Origin: JASHPR01 sp963749145
GTDB lineage: Bacteria; Actinomycetota; Actinomycetes; Streptosporangiales; Streptosporangiaceae
Length of the DNA stretch: 64,000 nt
Reading direction: 5' to 3'
Assembly (NCBI GenBank): GCA_963749145.1
Contig: CAVVLN010000005.1
Location: 744,001 to 808,000, forward strand
Shown here: positions 1-9,300 of the stretch, piece by piece
How the letters are laid out: each line of letters opens with the position of its first letter
Position numbering within the stretch: position 1 is the first letter of the stretch
The notes under the pieces: model-generated
The model's input: only the letters and a program-made list of their open reading frames with translations
The model's database searches: none
What the model was told of the DNA's origin: nothing
Translations under genes and position numbers: made by a program

Positions 1-188
1 GCCTGGGCCGGCACCGGCTGCCGCGCACGCCCGACGACCTGGGGTTGTCGCTCGCGGATTTCGCCAAGGCCGTGTCGAGCGCGCCGGCCACCCGGCCGGG
101 CCGGTACACGATCCTGGAGCGCCTCAGCCTGTCGGAGGCGGAGACGGCCGAGCGAGTGGAGGAATATGCCCGGGCCTACGCTGGCTGA
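1..188 (+). CDS. C-terminal end of iron-containing alcohol dehydrogenase / glycerol-1-phosphate dehydrogenase-like protein (partial)
   Basis: The reading frame starting at base 3 is open from the window edge to TGA at 186-188 and gives about 61 residues. They include 'RPGRYTILERLSLSE', a tail I associate with actinobacterial sn-glycerol-1-phosphate dehydrogenase-like members of the iron-containing ADH family. Such proteins often sit beside CDP-alcohol phosphatidyltransferases and glycosyltransferases, as here, where they are thought to supply a polyol-phosphate head group for an envelope lipid or polymer. The stop lies 23 bp inside the next gene, so the two are probably translationally coupled. 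The catalytic domain lies outside the window, so the family call rests on the tail and the context. Confidence 0.55.
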   Translation, partial: LGRHRLPRTPDDLGLSLADFAKAVSSAPATRPGRYTILERLSLSEAETAERVEEYARAYAG

Positions 189-939
189 GCTGAGGGCGCA
201 GGGCCAGCCGCCGGCGGTGATCGACCGGCTGAACGACGAGCACTGGGCGGGCCGCCTCTACATGCGCAAGCTCTCCCCGCGGGCGACCTGGTTGTTCGCC
301 CGGCTGGGCTGGTCACCCAACGCGGTCACCTGGGCGTTCATCCTATGCGGGCTGGCGGCCGGGGTGGTGGTCGCGTTCGGCGGCCTGCTGACGGCGGTCG
401 TAGCCGCGATCTTGATTCAGGCTTACCTGCTGTTCGACTGCGCGGACGGAGAGCTGGCGCGCTGGAGCAAGCGGACCTCGGCGGCCGGCATCTACCTGGA
501 CGGCGTCGGTCACTACCTGGGCGAGGCGGCGCTGCTGGCCGGGCTGGGCGTGCGGGCCCAGGGCCATCTGACGCTGTCCGGCGGCTACGTGAGCGCCGGG
601 CTGGCCGCCGCGCTGCTCGCCGCGATCGTCAAGGCCGAGACCGACAACGTGACGGTCGCCCGGGCCAAGGCCGGCCTGCCGGGCGGGACCGCGGACGAGG
701 TGCTGGCGCCCCGCTCGCCGGGGCTGGCGCTGGCCCGGCGGCTGGCCAGCGTGCTGCGGCTGCACCGGATCACCCAGGCGGTCGAGCTGTCGGTGCTGAT
801 CCTGGTGGCCGCGGTCGCGGACGCCGCTCGCGGCGGGCTCACCGCGACCCGGGTGCTGGTCGTCGCGTGTCTCGTGGTGGCGGCGGTAATGGTCGTGGCG
901 CATCTCGCCGCGATCCTGGCCTCGCGACGGCTGCGGTGA
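166..939 (+). CDS. CDP-alcohol phosphatidyltransferase family membrane protein
   Basis: This 257-residue integral membrane enzyme should transfer a phosphoalcohol from a CDP-activated donor to an alcohol acceptor at the inner membrane. The family signature DxxDGxxARx8GxxxDxxxD reads D91, D94, G95, A98, R99, G108, D112 and then H116 where the fourth (base) aspartate is usual. Hydrophobic segments follow at about residues 53-90, 118-150 and 195-250. The ATG overlaps the preceding dehydrogenase by 23 bp, and the TGA overlaps the GTG of the following glycosyltransferase, so the three genes form a tight envelope operon. The substituted fourth acidic residue makes the exact chemistry uncertain. The family assignment is firm. 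Confidence 0.87.
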   Translation: MPGPTLAELRAQGQPPAVIDRLNDEHWAGRLYMRKLSPRATWLFARLGWSPNAVTWAFILCGLAAGVVVAFGGLLTAVVAAILIQAYLLFDCADGELARWSKRTSAAGIYLDGVGHYLGEAALLAGLGVRAQGHLTLSGGYVSAGLAAALLAAIVKAETDNVTVARAKAGLPGGTADEVLAPRSPGLALARRLASVLRLHRITQAVELSVLILVAAVADAARGGLTATRVLVVACLVVAAVMVVAHLAAILASRRLR

Positions 940-1805
940 AGCTCTCCTGCGTGATCCTGACCATGGGCGACCGCCCGGCCGAGCTGGGCCGGGCCGTGGC
1001 CAGCGCCGTGGCCATGGGGCGCGCGGCGCCCGGTGGCGGCGTGGAGGTGGTGGTGGTCGGCAACGGCGCCGACGTGCCGCCGCTGCCGCCGGAGGTGACC
1101 ACGATCAGGCTGCCGGAGAACGCGGGCGTGGCCGGGGGACGCAACGCGGGCGTCGACGCATGCGGCGGCGACGTCGTGCTGTTCCTCGACGACGACGGCT
1201 GGTACCCGGACCCGGGCCTGGGCGAGCACGTGACGGGCCGGTTCGCGGCCGACCCGGGCCTGGCCGTGCTCTCGTTCCGGGTGGTCGATCCCGCGGGCGG
1301 GCCCGGGGCGCGGTGGCACGTGCCGCGGCTGCGCGCCGGTGACCCGGCCCGGTCTTCACCGGTGACCACGTTCGCCGGCGGGGCCTGCGCGATCAGGCGC
1401 TCGGCCTACCAGCAGGCCGGGGGGCTGCCCGTGTCGTTCTTCTACGCCCACGAGGAGACCGACCTGGCCTGGCGGCTGCTCGGGCTCGGCTACCGGCTGG
1501 AGTACGACGCCGCGGCCCGGATGTGCCACCCGGCGGTGCCGAACGCCCGGCACGCGGCCTGGTACCGGCTGGACGGGCGGAACCGGGTGCTGCTCGTGCG
1601 CCGGAACCTGCCCTGGCTCCTGGCCGGCGTGTACCTGGCGGACTGGCTGGCCCTGACCGTGCTGCGAGAGCGTTCCGCGGCCGCGGTGCGGGCCTGGCTG
1701 TCCGGGTTCGCCGAGGGCTGGCGGATGGACCCGGGAGGCCGGCTTCCGATGTCAGCCGGCACCGCGTGGCGGATGACCCGGGCCGGCCGTCCTCCGGTGA
1801 TCTGA
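936..1805 (+). CDS. Family 2 glycosyltransferase
   Basis: A 289-residue GT-A fold glycosyltransferase is read from GTG 936, which overlaps the TGA of the upstream phosphatidyltransferase (GTGA). It opens 'KLSCVILTMGDRP', the usual first strand of GT2 proteins. It carries the donor-binding segment 'LPENAGVAGGRNAGVD' and an acidic 'LFLDDDGWYPDP' motif that would bind the nucleotide-sugar metal ion. 'FFYAHEETDLAWRLLGLG' matches the ED acceptor/base motif of the rhamnosyl or galactofuranosyl-like GT2 group. It has no long N-terminal membrane anchor, so it is probably a cytoplasmic or peripheral enzyme acting with the adjacent CDP-alcohol transferase on a surface glycan. The sugar cannot be deduced. 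Confidence 0.88.
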   Translation: MKLSCVILTMGDRPAELGRAVASAVAMGRAAPGGGVEVVVVGNGADVPPLPPEVTTIRLPENAGVAGGRNAGVDACGGDVVLFLDDDGWYPDPGLGEHVTGRFAADPGLAVLSFRVVDPAGGPGARWHVPRLRAGDPARSSPVTTFAGGACAIRRSAYQQAGGLPVSFFYAHEETDLAWRLLGLGYRLEYDAAARMCHPAVPNARHAAWYRLDGRNRVLLVRRNLPWLLAGVYLADWLALTVLRERSAAAVRAWLSGFAEGWRMDPGGRLPMSAGTAWRMTRAGRPPVI

Positions 1806-1917
1806 GGACTCGCGTCCGCGTCCGGCTGCCGCCGACATCGGGCCGGGCCCGGAAACTGACTCTGGGCTGGCCCCGAGCGCGCGCTAAGCTTCGAGGGTTG
1901 GAGGATTGTCTGCGAAT

Positions 1918-3165
1918 ATGCTCTCGCTGAAAGCAGCGCCGCCGCGCAGCGCGCCGGTTCGCCGGGCTGCGTGGCTGTCGCCTGTCAGCGTTCCCCGGTA
2001 CTGGGCGGCGGCGGCGTTCGCGGTCTGCGCCTGTTTCGCGGGCGGAGTGGCCCTGTTCAGCACGAATGACCTGCACCGGCTCTGGGGGCTGATCGCTAGC
2101 TGCGCCTACGTGGCGGCGGCGATGGCGGTCCTGGCCTGGCGGTCACGGGGGATCGACCTGGCCCTGTTGCTCAGCGTCTGCGGGGCGCTGATCACGCCGA
2201 TGTTCTGGAACGCGGCCACCGGGCAGCGGCAGCCCGAGGTGGCGGTGATCGCCCGGTCGGCCAAACAACTGGTGAACGACCATTCGCCGTACCAGAGCGT
2301 CGCCTCGCTCGCCACGGTTCATGATCCGAATGCCTATAATCCGTATTTGCCGGTTATGGCGCTCTTCGGGGTCCCGCGAGCCCTGTTCGGCTCGCACGTG
2401 ATCACCGACCCCCGGGTCTGGTTCGGCGTCGCGTTCCTGGTCATCTTCTGGCTCGCGCTCAGGGCGGCCGGGGCCCGGAACTGCGTTCGCTGGACGGTGT
2501 TCATCGCGGCCTCGCCGGTGATCGCGTTCGAGCTTGCCGTCGGCGGCACCGATGTGCCCATCCTGGCCCTGATGTGCCTCGGTTTCGCCCTGCTGTGGCG
2601 GCGGCCCCGGTTCGTGCTGTCCGGGATCGCGCTCGGCCTGGCGTCGGCGGCCAAGGCGACGGCCTGGCCGGCCGTGATCGTCGCGGCGGTGCTGATCGGC
2701 ACGCGGGACGGCCGCCGGCCGGTGCTGGTCTTCCTGGCCTCGGCGGTGGTCTCGTGCGCGGTGATCGTCGCGCCGGTCGCGGCACTCTGGCCGGGCGCCC
2801 TGGTCGACAACACGATCCTGTTCCCGCTCGGGCTGGCCGATGTCAAGTCGGCTGCGGCGAGCCCCCTGCCAGGTCACGTGCTCGCCGACACCGGGCATAT
2901 CGGTCACCTGATCGCCGTGGGGCTCCTAGTGCTGGCCGGGGCCGCGATAGCGATCTCGCTCGTGATCCGGCCGCCGGCGACGGTTCCGGCCGCGGTCTGG
3001 CGGCTCAGCATCGGCCTGGCGCTGATGTTCACGCTGGCGCCCGCCACCCGGTTCGGCTACTTCATCTACCCCGCGTCGCTGCTGCTGTGGCTGGCGATCG
3101 CGCAACTGGGGCAGAGCCAGATCGCAGCCGGGCAACCCGGCCCGGCGCGGGCCGCCCCGGCTTAG
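1918..3165 (+). CDS. Polytopic membrane protein, GT-C/GT87-like glycosyltransferase
   Basis: This 415-residue protein has about ten hydrophobic helices. It resembles the actinobacterial polyprenyl-phosphate-mannose dependent (GT87/DUF2029-like) transferases. A loop after the second or third helix ('NDHSPYQSVASLA' then 'DPNAYNPYLPVMALFG') fits the extracytoplasmic substrate loop of GT-C enzymes, with the acidic/aromatic 'HDPNAYNPYLP' stretch as the likely active region. I chose ATG 1918. A TTG at 1906 is in frame but only one base from GGAGG (1900-1904), while ATG 1918 is 13 bases away, so the start is uncertain. A 112-bp gap separates it from the GT2 gene on the same strand, and it converges on the LCP genes. 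The substrate is unknown. Confidence 0.66.
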   Translation: MLSLKAAPPRSAPVRRAAWLSPVSVPRYWAAAAFAVCACFAGGVALFSTNDLHRLWGLIASCAYVAAAMAVLAWRSRGIDLALLLSVCGALITPMFWNAATGQRQPEVAVIARSAKQLVNDHSPYQSVASLATVHDPNAYNPYLPVMALFGVPRALFGSHVITDPRVWFGVAFLVIFWLALRAAGARNCVRWTVFIAASPVIAFELAVGGTDVPILALMCLGFALLWRRPRFVLSGIALGLASAAKATAWPAVIVAAVLIGTRDGRRPVLVFLASAVVSCAVIVAPVAALWPGALVDNTILFPLGLADVKSAAASPLPGHVLADTGHIGHLIAVGLLVLAGAAIAISLVIRPPATVPAAVWRLSIGLALMFTLAPATRFGYFIYPASLLLWLAIAQLGQSQIAAGQPGPARAAPA

Positions 3166-3183
3166 GCCTGGCTCAGGCCAGGC
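3166..3183. terminator. Possible bidirectional terminator between convergent genes
   Basis: GCCTGG (3166-3171) and CCAGGC (3178-3183) form a 6-bp stem with a 6-nt loop. The hairpin lies directly after the stop of the GT-C-like gene and before the stop of the convergent LCP gene. It has no clear T-tract, so the call is positional. Confidence 0.35.
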
Positions 3184-3208
3184 TTAGGCCCGGGCCGCCC
3201 TGCGGGGC

Positions 3209-4504
3209 TCAGGGGTTGGGGAAGTCGGCCGGGGCGTCCCCGCCGGTGAAGGCGGACTGGTCGTGACAGACGCTGGCGTTCCCGTTGATGCCGCCGTAGG
3301 TCCTGGTCAGGCCCGAGGACTGGGGCGAGGGCGAGGGGGACGGCGCGGCCGCCCCGGTTGCCGACGGCCCGGAGCGCTGGGACGCCGCCCGTGCCGCGGC
3401 CCGGTCGGGGCGCAGGCCAGGCCGGGTGGCCCGGGGCGGGGTCGTGTTGTGCGAGATGGCGCTGAAGAGCCGGCTGGCCTGCGGCTGGGCAAACATGACC
3501 TCGGCCCCCGGGTCGCCCGGGTAAGGGACCTCGGGAACCTGGACGAATTGCACCGAACCGGTCGAAAGTCCCCGGAGGCTGTCGGCGATCCGCAGCATCG
3601 TGCTCAGGTCCAGCCCGGTGTCGGTGGTCATCGCGCTCGCGGCATCGACCACGACCGAGTAGACCTTGGCCGGGCTGCCGAGGAAGCCGCTGTGGGCGAT
3701 GCCCTGCAGCAGCGAGGCCATGAGGAATTGATCGCGCTGGATCCGCTGCAGGTCCGAGCCTGTCCCGATGTGCCGCTCCCGCCAGAATGCGAGCGCCTCG
3801 CGGCCCATCACGTGGTGCAGGCCCGCGGTCAGGTGCAGCCCGGAGTCGGGATCGTTGACCGCCTCGGGCAGGCAGATGCTGACCCCGCCGATATCGTCGA
3901 TGACGCGCTCGAAGCCGGTAAAGGTCAGTTCGATGAAGTGATCGACCGGGATGCCGGTCTCGCGCTCGACCGTCTTCCACAGGCAGCCGGGCCCGCCATT
4001 GGCGAACGTCGCATTGATCCGCTCGGTCTGGCCCGGGTCCGCCTGCTGGCCTGGGGTGCCCGGTCCCATGGCCGGGCAGGCCACCTGCGGCACCATCGAG
4101 TCACGCGGGATGCTCAGCACGGTCGCCCCCCGGTGCCCGGGCGAGATGTGCAAGATCATGATCGTGTCCGACCGCTGGCCGGAGATGCCGGCACCGAACT
4201 GGCGGTTCGTCCCGGCCCGTGAATCCGACCCGATCAGCAGGATGTTCAGCGCGCCGGTGTCCTGCGGCGCGGCCGGCTCCAGGGAGCCGACGTCGATCCG
4301 GTTGATGCTGTTCCAGACGCTGCGGTACTTCACGTAGGCGCCCAGCGACGCCACCACCAGCAGCAGCGCCACGGCCACTGAGGTCCAGGCGGCCACGATA
4401 CGGCCGGTGGAGGGCCGTTTCGCGACCCGGCGCCGGGACGGGGGCAGCCCTCGCCGGCGCGGCGGATGTCCGTCGCCCGGATCCGGGTTCCCGTTGCTGA
4501 TCAT
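3209..4504 (-). CDS. LCP (LytR-CpsA-Psr) family protein, short form without LytR_C
   Basis: LCP proteins attach undecaprenyl-phosphate-linked glycopolymers (teichoic acid, arabinogalactan or capsule) to peptidoglycan on the outer membrane face. This 431-residue member has a basic N-terminus, one membrane helix at about residues 35-57, then the LCP domain. Visible motifs are 'ILLIGSDSRAG', 'RSDTIMILHISPG' and 'VLSIPRDSMVP'; the conserved Asp and Arg residues bind and act on the pyrophosphate lipid. Past the domain there is a Pro/Ser/Ala-rich linker and a tail 'SVCHDQSAFTGGD', but no LytR_C domain. The start codon ATG (4502-4504) is embedded in a 10-bp hairpin. It lies just downstream of a longer LCP paralogue on the same strand and probably arose by tandem duplication. 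Confidence 0.9.
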   Translation of the reverse strand: MISNGNPDPGDGHPPRRRGLPPSRRRVAKRPSTGRIVAAWTSVAVALLLVVASLGAYVKYRSVWNSINRIDVGSLEPAAPQDTGALNILLIGSDSRAGTNRQFGAGISGQRSDTIMILHISPGHRGATVLSIPRDSMVPQVACPAMGPGTPGQQADPGQTERINATFANGGPGCLWKTVERETGIPVDHFIELTFTGFERVIDDIGGVSICLPEAVNDPDSGLHLTAGLHHVMGREALAFWRERHIGTGSDLQRIQRDQFLMASLLQGIAHSGFLGSPAKVYSVVVDAASAMTTDTGLDLSTMLRIADSLRGLSTGSVQFVQVPEVPYPGDPGAEVMFAQPQASRLFSAISHNTTPPRATRPGLRPDRAAARAASQRSGPSATGAAAPSPSPSPQSSGLTRTYGGINGNASVCHDQSAFTGGDAPADFPNP

Positions 4505-4522
4505 GCCCCCCTGGGCATGATC
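4499..4522 (-). promoter_or_regulatory. Perfect 10-bp hairpin enclosing the LCP start codon
   Basis: GATCATGCCC (4499-4508) and GGGCATGATC (4513-4522) are perfect inverted repeats around a 4-nt loop. Read on the minus strand, the second arm carries the ATG start of the short LCP gene, and the G-rich loop-proximal stretch AGGGGGG is its only ribosome-binding-like sequence. The stem could hide the start codon in mRNA or serve as a DNA operator. The sequence shows the structure; the function is inferred. Confidence 0.5.
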
Positions 4523-4546
4523 CTTGCCAGCTAGCGACCCATCAAA

Positions 4547-4571
4547 CCGGCAGCAAACGCCAAACTGCCGG
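4547..4571 (-). terminator. Probable terminator of the long LCP gene
   Basis: CCGGCAG (4547-4553) and CTGCCGG (4565-4571) form a 7-bp stem with an 11-nt loop, 44 bp beyond the stop of the long LCP gene. Read on the minus strand, the stem is followed by TTTGAT. It is a weak intrinsic terminator candidate, so read-through into the downstream LCP gene remains possible. Confidence 0.4.
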
Positions 4572-4614
4572 CAAACGCCAGGAGCTTGACCAGGCCCGAG
4601 CGGGCTGGGCGGGC

Positions 4615-6165
4615 CTACCCCCCGTCCGGGCCGGCGAACGCGGACTGGTCGCTGCAGATGCTGGTACTGGCCGAGATGCCCCCGTCACTCGCGCTGAGGC
4701 TGGCGATCGACGTCGGCTTGGACGACGGCGACGTGGACGGCGAGGACGGCGGGTTGAACGCGGAGAACGTCGAGCCCAGGATCAGCTCGACGGTGCCCGG
4801 GGTCAGCGACGAGTCCTGCTGCACCTGCACGTTGCTGAGCAGGGTCTTGAGGGTGTTGACCGCCGGCACGTCGGACGGGACGGCGTACTCGATCACCGAG
4901 CTGGTGTAGTTGAAGTTGCTGGCGTCACCGGTGCCGACCACGTCGAAGCCGCGGCTGGTCAGGGCGCTGCCCGCCTGCCCGGCGATCCCGTTGACCCCCG
5001 AGCCGTTCTCGACCTGCACCCTGACCTGAGACGGGGTCGCGTCGAGGGCAGGTGGCGGCGTTGGCTTCTTGGCCCGCTTCTTGAGTGCCTTGGGCAGGGT
5101 CGTGTCGTGCGCTATCGCGTTGAACAGCTCGTCGGCCTGCGGCTGCTCGAACTCAAGCTCGGCGTTCGGGTCCGGCGGGTAGGCGACGTACGGCGCGGTC
5201 ACGAACTGCACCGAGCTGGCGGTCACTCCCCGCAGGCTCTCCGCGATCTGCAGCATCGCGTTCTGGTCCAGGCCGGTGTCGGTGGTCATCGCGTCGGTCG
5301 CGTCGCCGATGACCTTCACTATCTTGCTCGGGCTGGTGAGCAGGCCGCTGTGCACCATGCCCTGCACCAGGGCGGCCATCAGGAACTGGTCCCGCTGGAT
5401 CCGCTGGAGGTCCGAGCCCTGGCCGAGGTCCTCGCGGGTGCGCCAGAACGCGAGCGCCTCGGTTCCGAAGACATGGTGCCGCCCGGCCGACAGGTTGAGC
5501 CCCGACATGGGATCGTGAACGGCCTCGGGCAGGCAGACGGTGACCCCGCCCAGGTCGTCGATGACCTTCTCGAACCCGGTGAAGTCCAGTTCGATGAAGT
5601 GATCGATGTGGATGCCAGTTTCCGCGTCGACCGTCTTCCAGGTGCAGGCCGGGCCGCCCTCGGCCAGCGCGGAGTTGATGCGCTCGAAGGACGAAGGGTC
5701 GGCTGCCTGACCGGGTGTCCCGTCGCTGGCCGCGCAGCTCAGCGTCGGCACCATCGTGTCCCGGGGGATGCTCATCACCAGGACCCGGTGATGACCGGGG
5801 GAAATGTGCAGCAGCATCAGGGTGTCAGAGCAGTTGCAGCCGGGCTGGAACCCGCCGATCCCGTGCTGGCCGCTGCGGGTATCCGACCCGATCAGCAGGA
5901 TGTTCTCCGCGTTGTTGTACTTGGGCGGCTGCCTGCCGATCAGTCCGGCCACGTCGACGCGCCGGATGCTATCCCAGTACGCGCGGTACTTGCCGTAGAG
6001 CACCAGCGAACCGGCCACGAGCACGCCGACAAGGGCGACCGACGTCCACGCGGCGACCCGGTGCCCGAGCGAGTGCTGGGCACGGCGGGTCACGGGCTGG
6101 CGTCCGCGGCGCCCTCGCCGTGGCTCATGCCAGCCCGGATCATCCACATCGTTGCGGCGGCTCAT
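4615..6165 (-). CDS. LCP (LytR-CpsA-Psr) family protein with C-terminal LytR_C domain
   Basis: A 516-residue glycopolymer-peptidoglycan ligase. One membrane helix lies near residues 34-55. The LCP core follows with 'ILLIGSDTRSGQ', 'CSDTLMLLHISPGHH' and 'VMSIPRDTMVP', and the region around residues 385-480 ('VQVENGSGVNGIAGQAG') matches the LytR_C cell-wall-associated domain. The tail 'SICSDQSAFAGPDGG' matches the tail of the neighbouring short paralogue. I chose ATG 6165 because GGAGGAG lies just upstream; an in-frame TTG at 6180 sits on the wrong side of that site. Transcription probably starts in the AT-rich 6170-6290 region shared with the divergent 1058-residue membrane protein gene. Confidence 0.92.
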   Translation of the reverse strand: MSRRNDVDDPGWHEPRRGRRGRQPVTRRAQHSLGHRVAAWTSVALVGVLVAGSLVLYGKYRAYWDSIRRVDVAGLIGRQPPKYNNAENILLIGSDTRSGQHGIGGFQPGCNCSDTLMLLHISPGHHRVLVMSIPRDTMVPTLSCAASDGTPGQAADPSSFERINSALAEGGPACTWKTVDAETGIHIDHFIELDFTGFEKVIDDLGGVTVCLPEAVHDPMSGLNLSAGRHHVFGTEALAFWRTREDLGQGSDLQRIQRDQFLMAALVQGMVHSGLLTSPSKIVKVIGDATDAMTTDTGLDQNAMLQIAESLRGVTASSVQFVTAPYVAYPPDPNAELEFEQPQADELFNAIAHDTTLPKALKKRAKKPTPPPALDATPSQVRVQVENGSGVNGIAGQAGSALTSRGFDVVGTGDASNFNYTSSVIEYAVPSDVPAVNTLKTLLSNVQVQQDSSLTPGTVELILGSTFSAFNPPSSPSTSPSSKPTSIASLSASDGGISASTSICSDQSAFAGPDGG

Positions 6166-6398
6166 TGCTCCTCCGGGCAAGAATCCTCGTCGACCGGCGC
6201 GGGGAGTCTGGCCGTTAAGTTCCGCCCATAATACGTGCAGTAAATGTCAGTATTCGTATGTAGTTAGCAAAGCTCCTGGTTAGCGCTGCTCTGGGACAGC
6301 GGTAACCGCCTGTTGCGTCAGCCCTGTACCGCCAGCCCGCGTGTTGCTCACGGCGCGGCACGGCCATCAGGTGCCGTCCCGCTGGCGTCCCCCGTACA

Positions 6399-9300
6399 GT
6401 GGAACCCGTGCGCTCTGGCGACCGCCCGATCGGCGATACTGCCGCGACTGACCAGTCGTCGGCGGTCGCGGGGGTCACCGGCCACCTTGAGGATATCGAC
6501 GCCGACGAGCCGGCGACGGCGGTTCAGCCGACTGCCGGGCCGGCGGGCGGGCCAGCTGGCGACATCCCCGGCGAGAACGGCGTCGGCCACGCCGAAGACG
6601 CTCCGGCCCGCGCCGAAGACGCCCCGGGCCAGGCTGACGACGCCGCGGGCCAGGCTGAAGACGCTGCGGGCCAGGCTGAAGAAGACGTCGGCCAGGCCAG
6701 TAATGGCGTGGGCCCGGCCGGGGACGCCAGCGGTCGTGCTGATGGTGGCACGGACCGCGTTCAGACTGGTGCGGGCCCGGAGGCGGGCGGAGACGGCCTG
6801 GAGCGGGGCGGGGACGGCCTGGGACCGGTCCTGGACGCCGCCCCGCCCGGCGGGTCGGCGGCCGGGACGATGACGTCGGCCCCGGTGCGTCGCGGGCCGA
6901 GGCACCGGGCAGGTCCGCTGGCCGCCCCGGCATGGCTGCGCTCCGGGCTTGCGGGGGCGCGCCGCCCGCATCTCTCGGAAGGCCAGCGGCGCCGGTACGC
7001 GGCGGCGGCCGGCCCGGCGTTCGCCCGCGCCACTGTGCTGCCCGCGATCCTGGTCATGGCCTGGTTGCTGGTCGGCCTGCCATTGCTGCTGGCCCGGTCA
7101 TTCTTGCCGGCGCCCATGCTGCTCATCGCGGTGCCGGTGGCGATCGCGCTGGCCGCAGGGCTGCGTCAGGTGCCCGGCGCCTGGCCCCGGGCTTTGTCCT
7201 GGGCGGCGGCAGTCCAGGCCATAACCCAGGGCCAGGCGGCCTCGGCTTCTCCTGAGGCGCGGGCGGCCGAGGGTTCGCCGGAGGCTTGGGCAGCCGAAAG
7301 CTCGCCCGAAACCCGGGAGGCCGAGGATTCGCCCGAAACCTGGGCGCCCGAGGCTTCCCCCGAGACCCGCGCGGCCGAGGGTTCCCCGGAGGCGTGGGCG
7401 CCCGAGGGCTCCCCGGAGGCGTGGGCGCCCGAGGGGGCGTCCGAGGCTGCGCCGGTGGCGCACGTGGCCGAGGATTTCCCGGAGGCACGGGTAGCCGAGG
7501 CTTCTCCGCGCGCGCGGCCCGCTGCCGTTTCCCCCGGCGCCCGGCCTGCCGGTGCTGCGCGGCGGGAGCCTGCATGGTCGGCCTGGTGGGGACTGGCCGG
7601 CACCGTGGCGGTGGCAGTCGGCTTCGCCCTCTGGCAGTTCCTGTTCAACTCCGAGAGCGTCATCGTGCTACGGGACCCCGGGGCGTACCTGCAGACGGGC
7701 TACTGGATAGCCCAGCACGGCTCGCTGCCGATCCCGCAGTCGCTGGCGGACTTCGGCGGCGCGCATCCCGGGCTCGGCTTCTCCAGCACCGGCTTCTTCG
7801 CCCAGGGCACCTCCGTGGTGCCCGGGCTCATGTCCGGGCTGCCGCTACTCCTGGCCGGCGCGTTCTGGGTGCACGGAACCTCAGCCGCCGCGGCCATGGG
7901 CCCGATCCTCGGCGGCCTCGCCGTGCTGGCCTTCGGCGGGCTGGTCGGGCGGCTGACCGGACCGCAGTGGGCTCCCGCCGGCGCCCTCGTCCTCGGTCTC
8001 ACGCTCCCCGAGCAGTACACGAGCCGGGCCTCGTTCAGCGAGACGGTCGCGCAGGTGCTGCTGTTCGGCGGGCTGAGCCTGGTCGCCGACGCGCTGACGC
8101 TCGGCTACTCGCGCGAGCACTCGGGATGGCCCCCGCCCCGGCGTCGGCGCGGGGCCCGGGGGTGGGCCGGCTGGCTCACCTGGCGCGCCGGGGATCGCCA
8201 TGCCGAGCCGCAGCGGGCGTTGTTTGCCCTGGGCGGGCTGGCGCTCGGGCTCAGCGCTCTGGTGCAATTCGACGGGTTCCTCGACGTGCTCCCGGCGATC
8301 CCGTTCGTGGGCATCCTGGTGGTGCGGCGCAGTCCCGCCGCCGCTCCGTTCGCCGCCGGCCTGGCGATCGGCGCTGGATACGGGCTCGCCGACGCGTACC
8401 TGCTGGCCCGGCCGTTTGTTAACTCGCTGCAGCCGCTCCCGGAACTGATCGGGCTGATCGCCGCGTGGCTGGCCGCGCTGACGCTGGCCGGCGTGGAACT
8501 GCTGCGACTGCCCGGCTTCCGCCGCGGCCTGCGCAGGCAGCTGTCCCTGCGCCCGGCGCGATGGCTGCCCGACCTCGGCGCCGTCCTGGCCGTGGCCGCG
8601 CTGATCGGCCTGGCGATACGCCCGTACCTGCAGACGGTACGCGGGCCGGTCGGTCAGGGGGCCTACGTCGCCAGCCTGCAGCGCCTCGAGCACCTCCCGG
8701 TCGATCCCGGGCGCCTGTACGCCGAGGACACCCTGTACTGGGTCATCTGGTATGTCGGGCTGCCGGCCGTGCTGCTCGGCGGCTTCGGCGTGGCGCTGCT
8801 GGTGCGCCGGTGCCTGCGGGCGCTGCTGTCCTGGCATGACCCGTCCCGCGCGGCACGGAACTGGGCCCTGCCGCTCGCGGTCATCGGCCTCGGCTCAGCC
8901 GCGGTCTTGTGGCAGCCGGAGACCGTTCCCGACCAGCCGTGGGCCAGCCGTCGGCTGGTGCCGCTGGTACTGCCGGGGTTGATCTTGTGCGCCCTCTGGG
9001 CGGCCGCGTGGCTGCGGGACCGGGCGCGGGCGCGGGGGGCAGGCCGACCGGCCGCGGCGGTCGTGGCCGTGTTCTGCGTCGGGGCCATGCTCGTGCCGAT
9101 CGTGGCCACCACGTTCGGCCTCGGCCTGACCCACTCCGGCCCGAACGGCGGGCTGCGGCTGTCGGCGGACGGCATGGCACTGAAGCGGACCGGCCAGGGG
9201 GAAGTGGGTGCGGTCAACGGGCTGTGCTCGTCGATCGGGCCCGGTGCCTCGGTAGTGATCGTGGATCGGGTCGTCGCCGCGCGGTTCACCCAGGTGATCA

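Noticed and set aside
5107..6231. Plus-strand frame of 374 codons opposite the long LCP gene
   Set aside because: No motif or ribosome site, and the LCP gene reads cleanly on the other strand.
6170..6398. Divergent promoters between the long LCP gene and the large membrane protein
   Set aside because: The region is AT-rich (6225-6290) and must contain promoters, but I could not find a -35/-10 pair with acceptable spacing on either strand.
7248..7436. Regular 27-bp repeats considered as a CRISPR-like array
   Set aside because: Units are contiguous without spacers, preserve the reading frame and encode a regular peptide; there are no cas genes.
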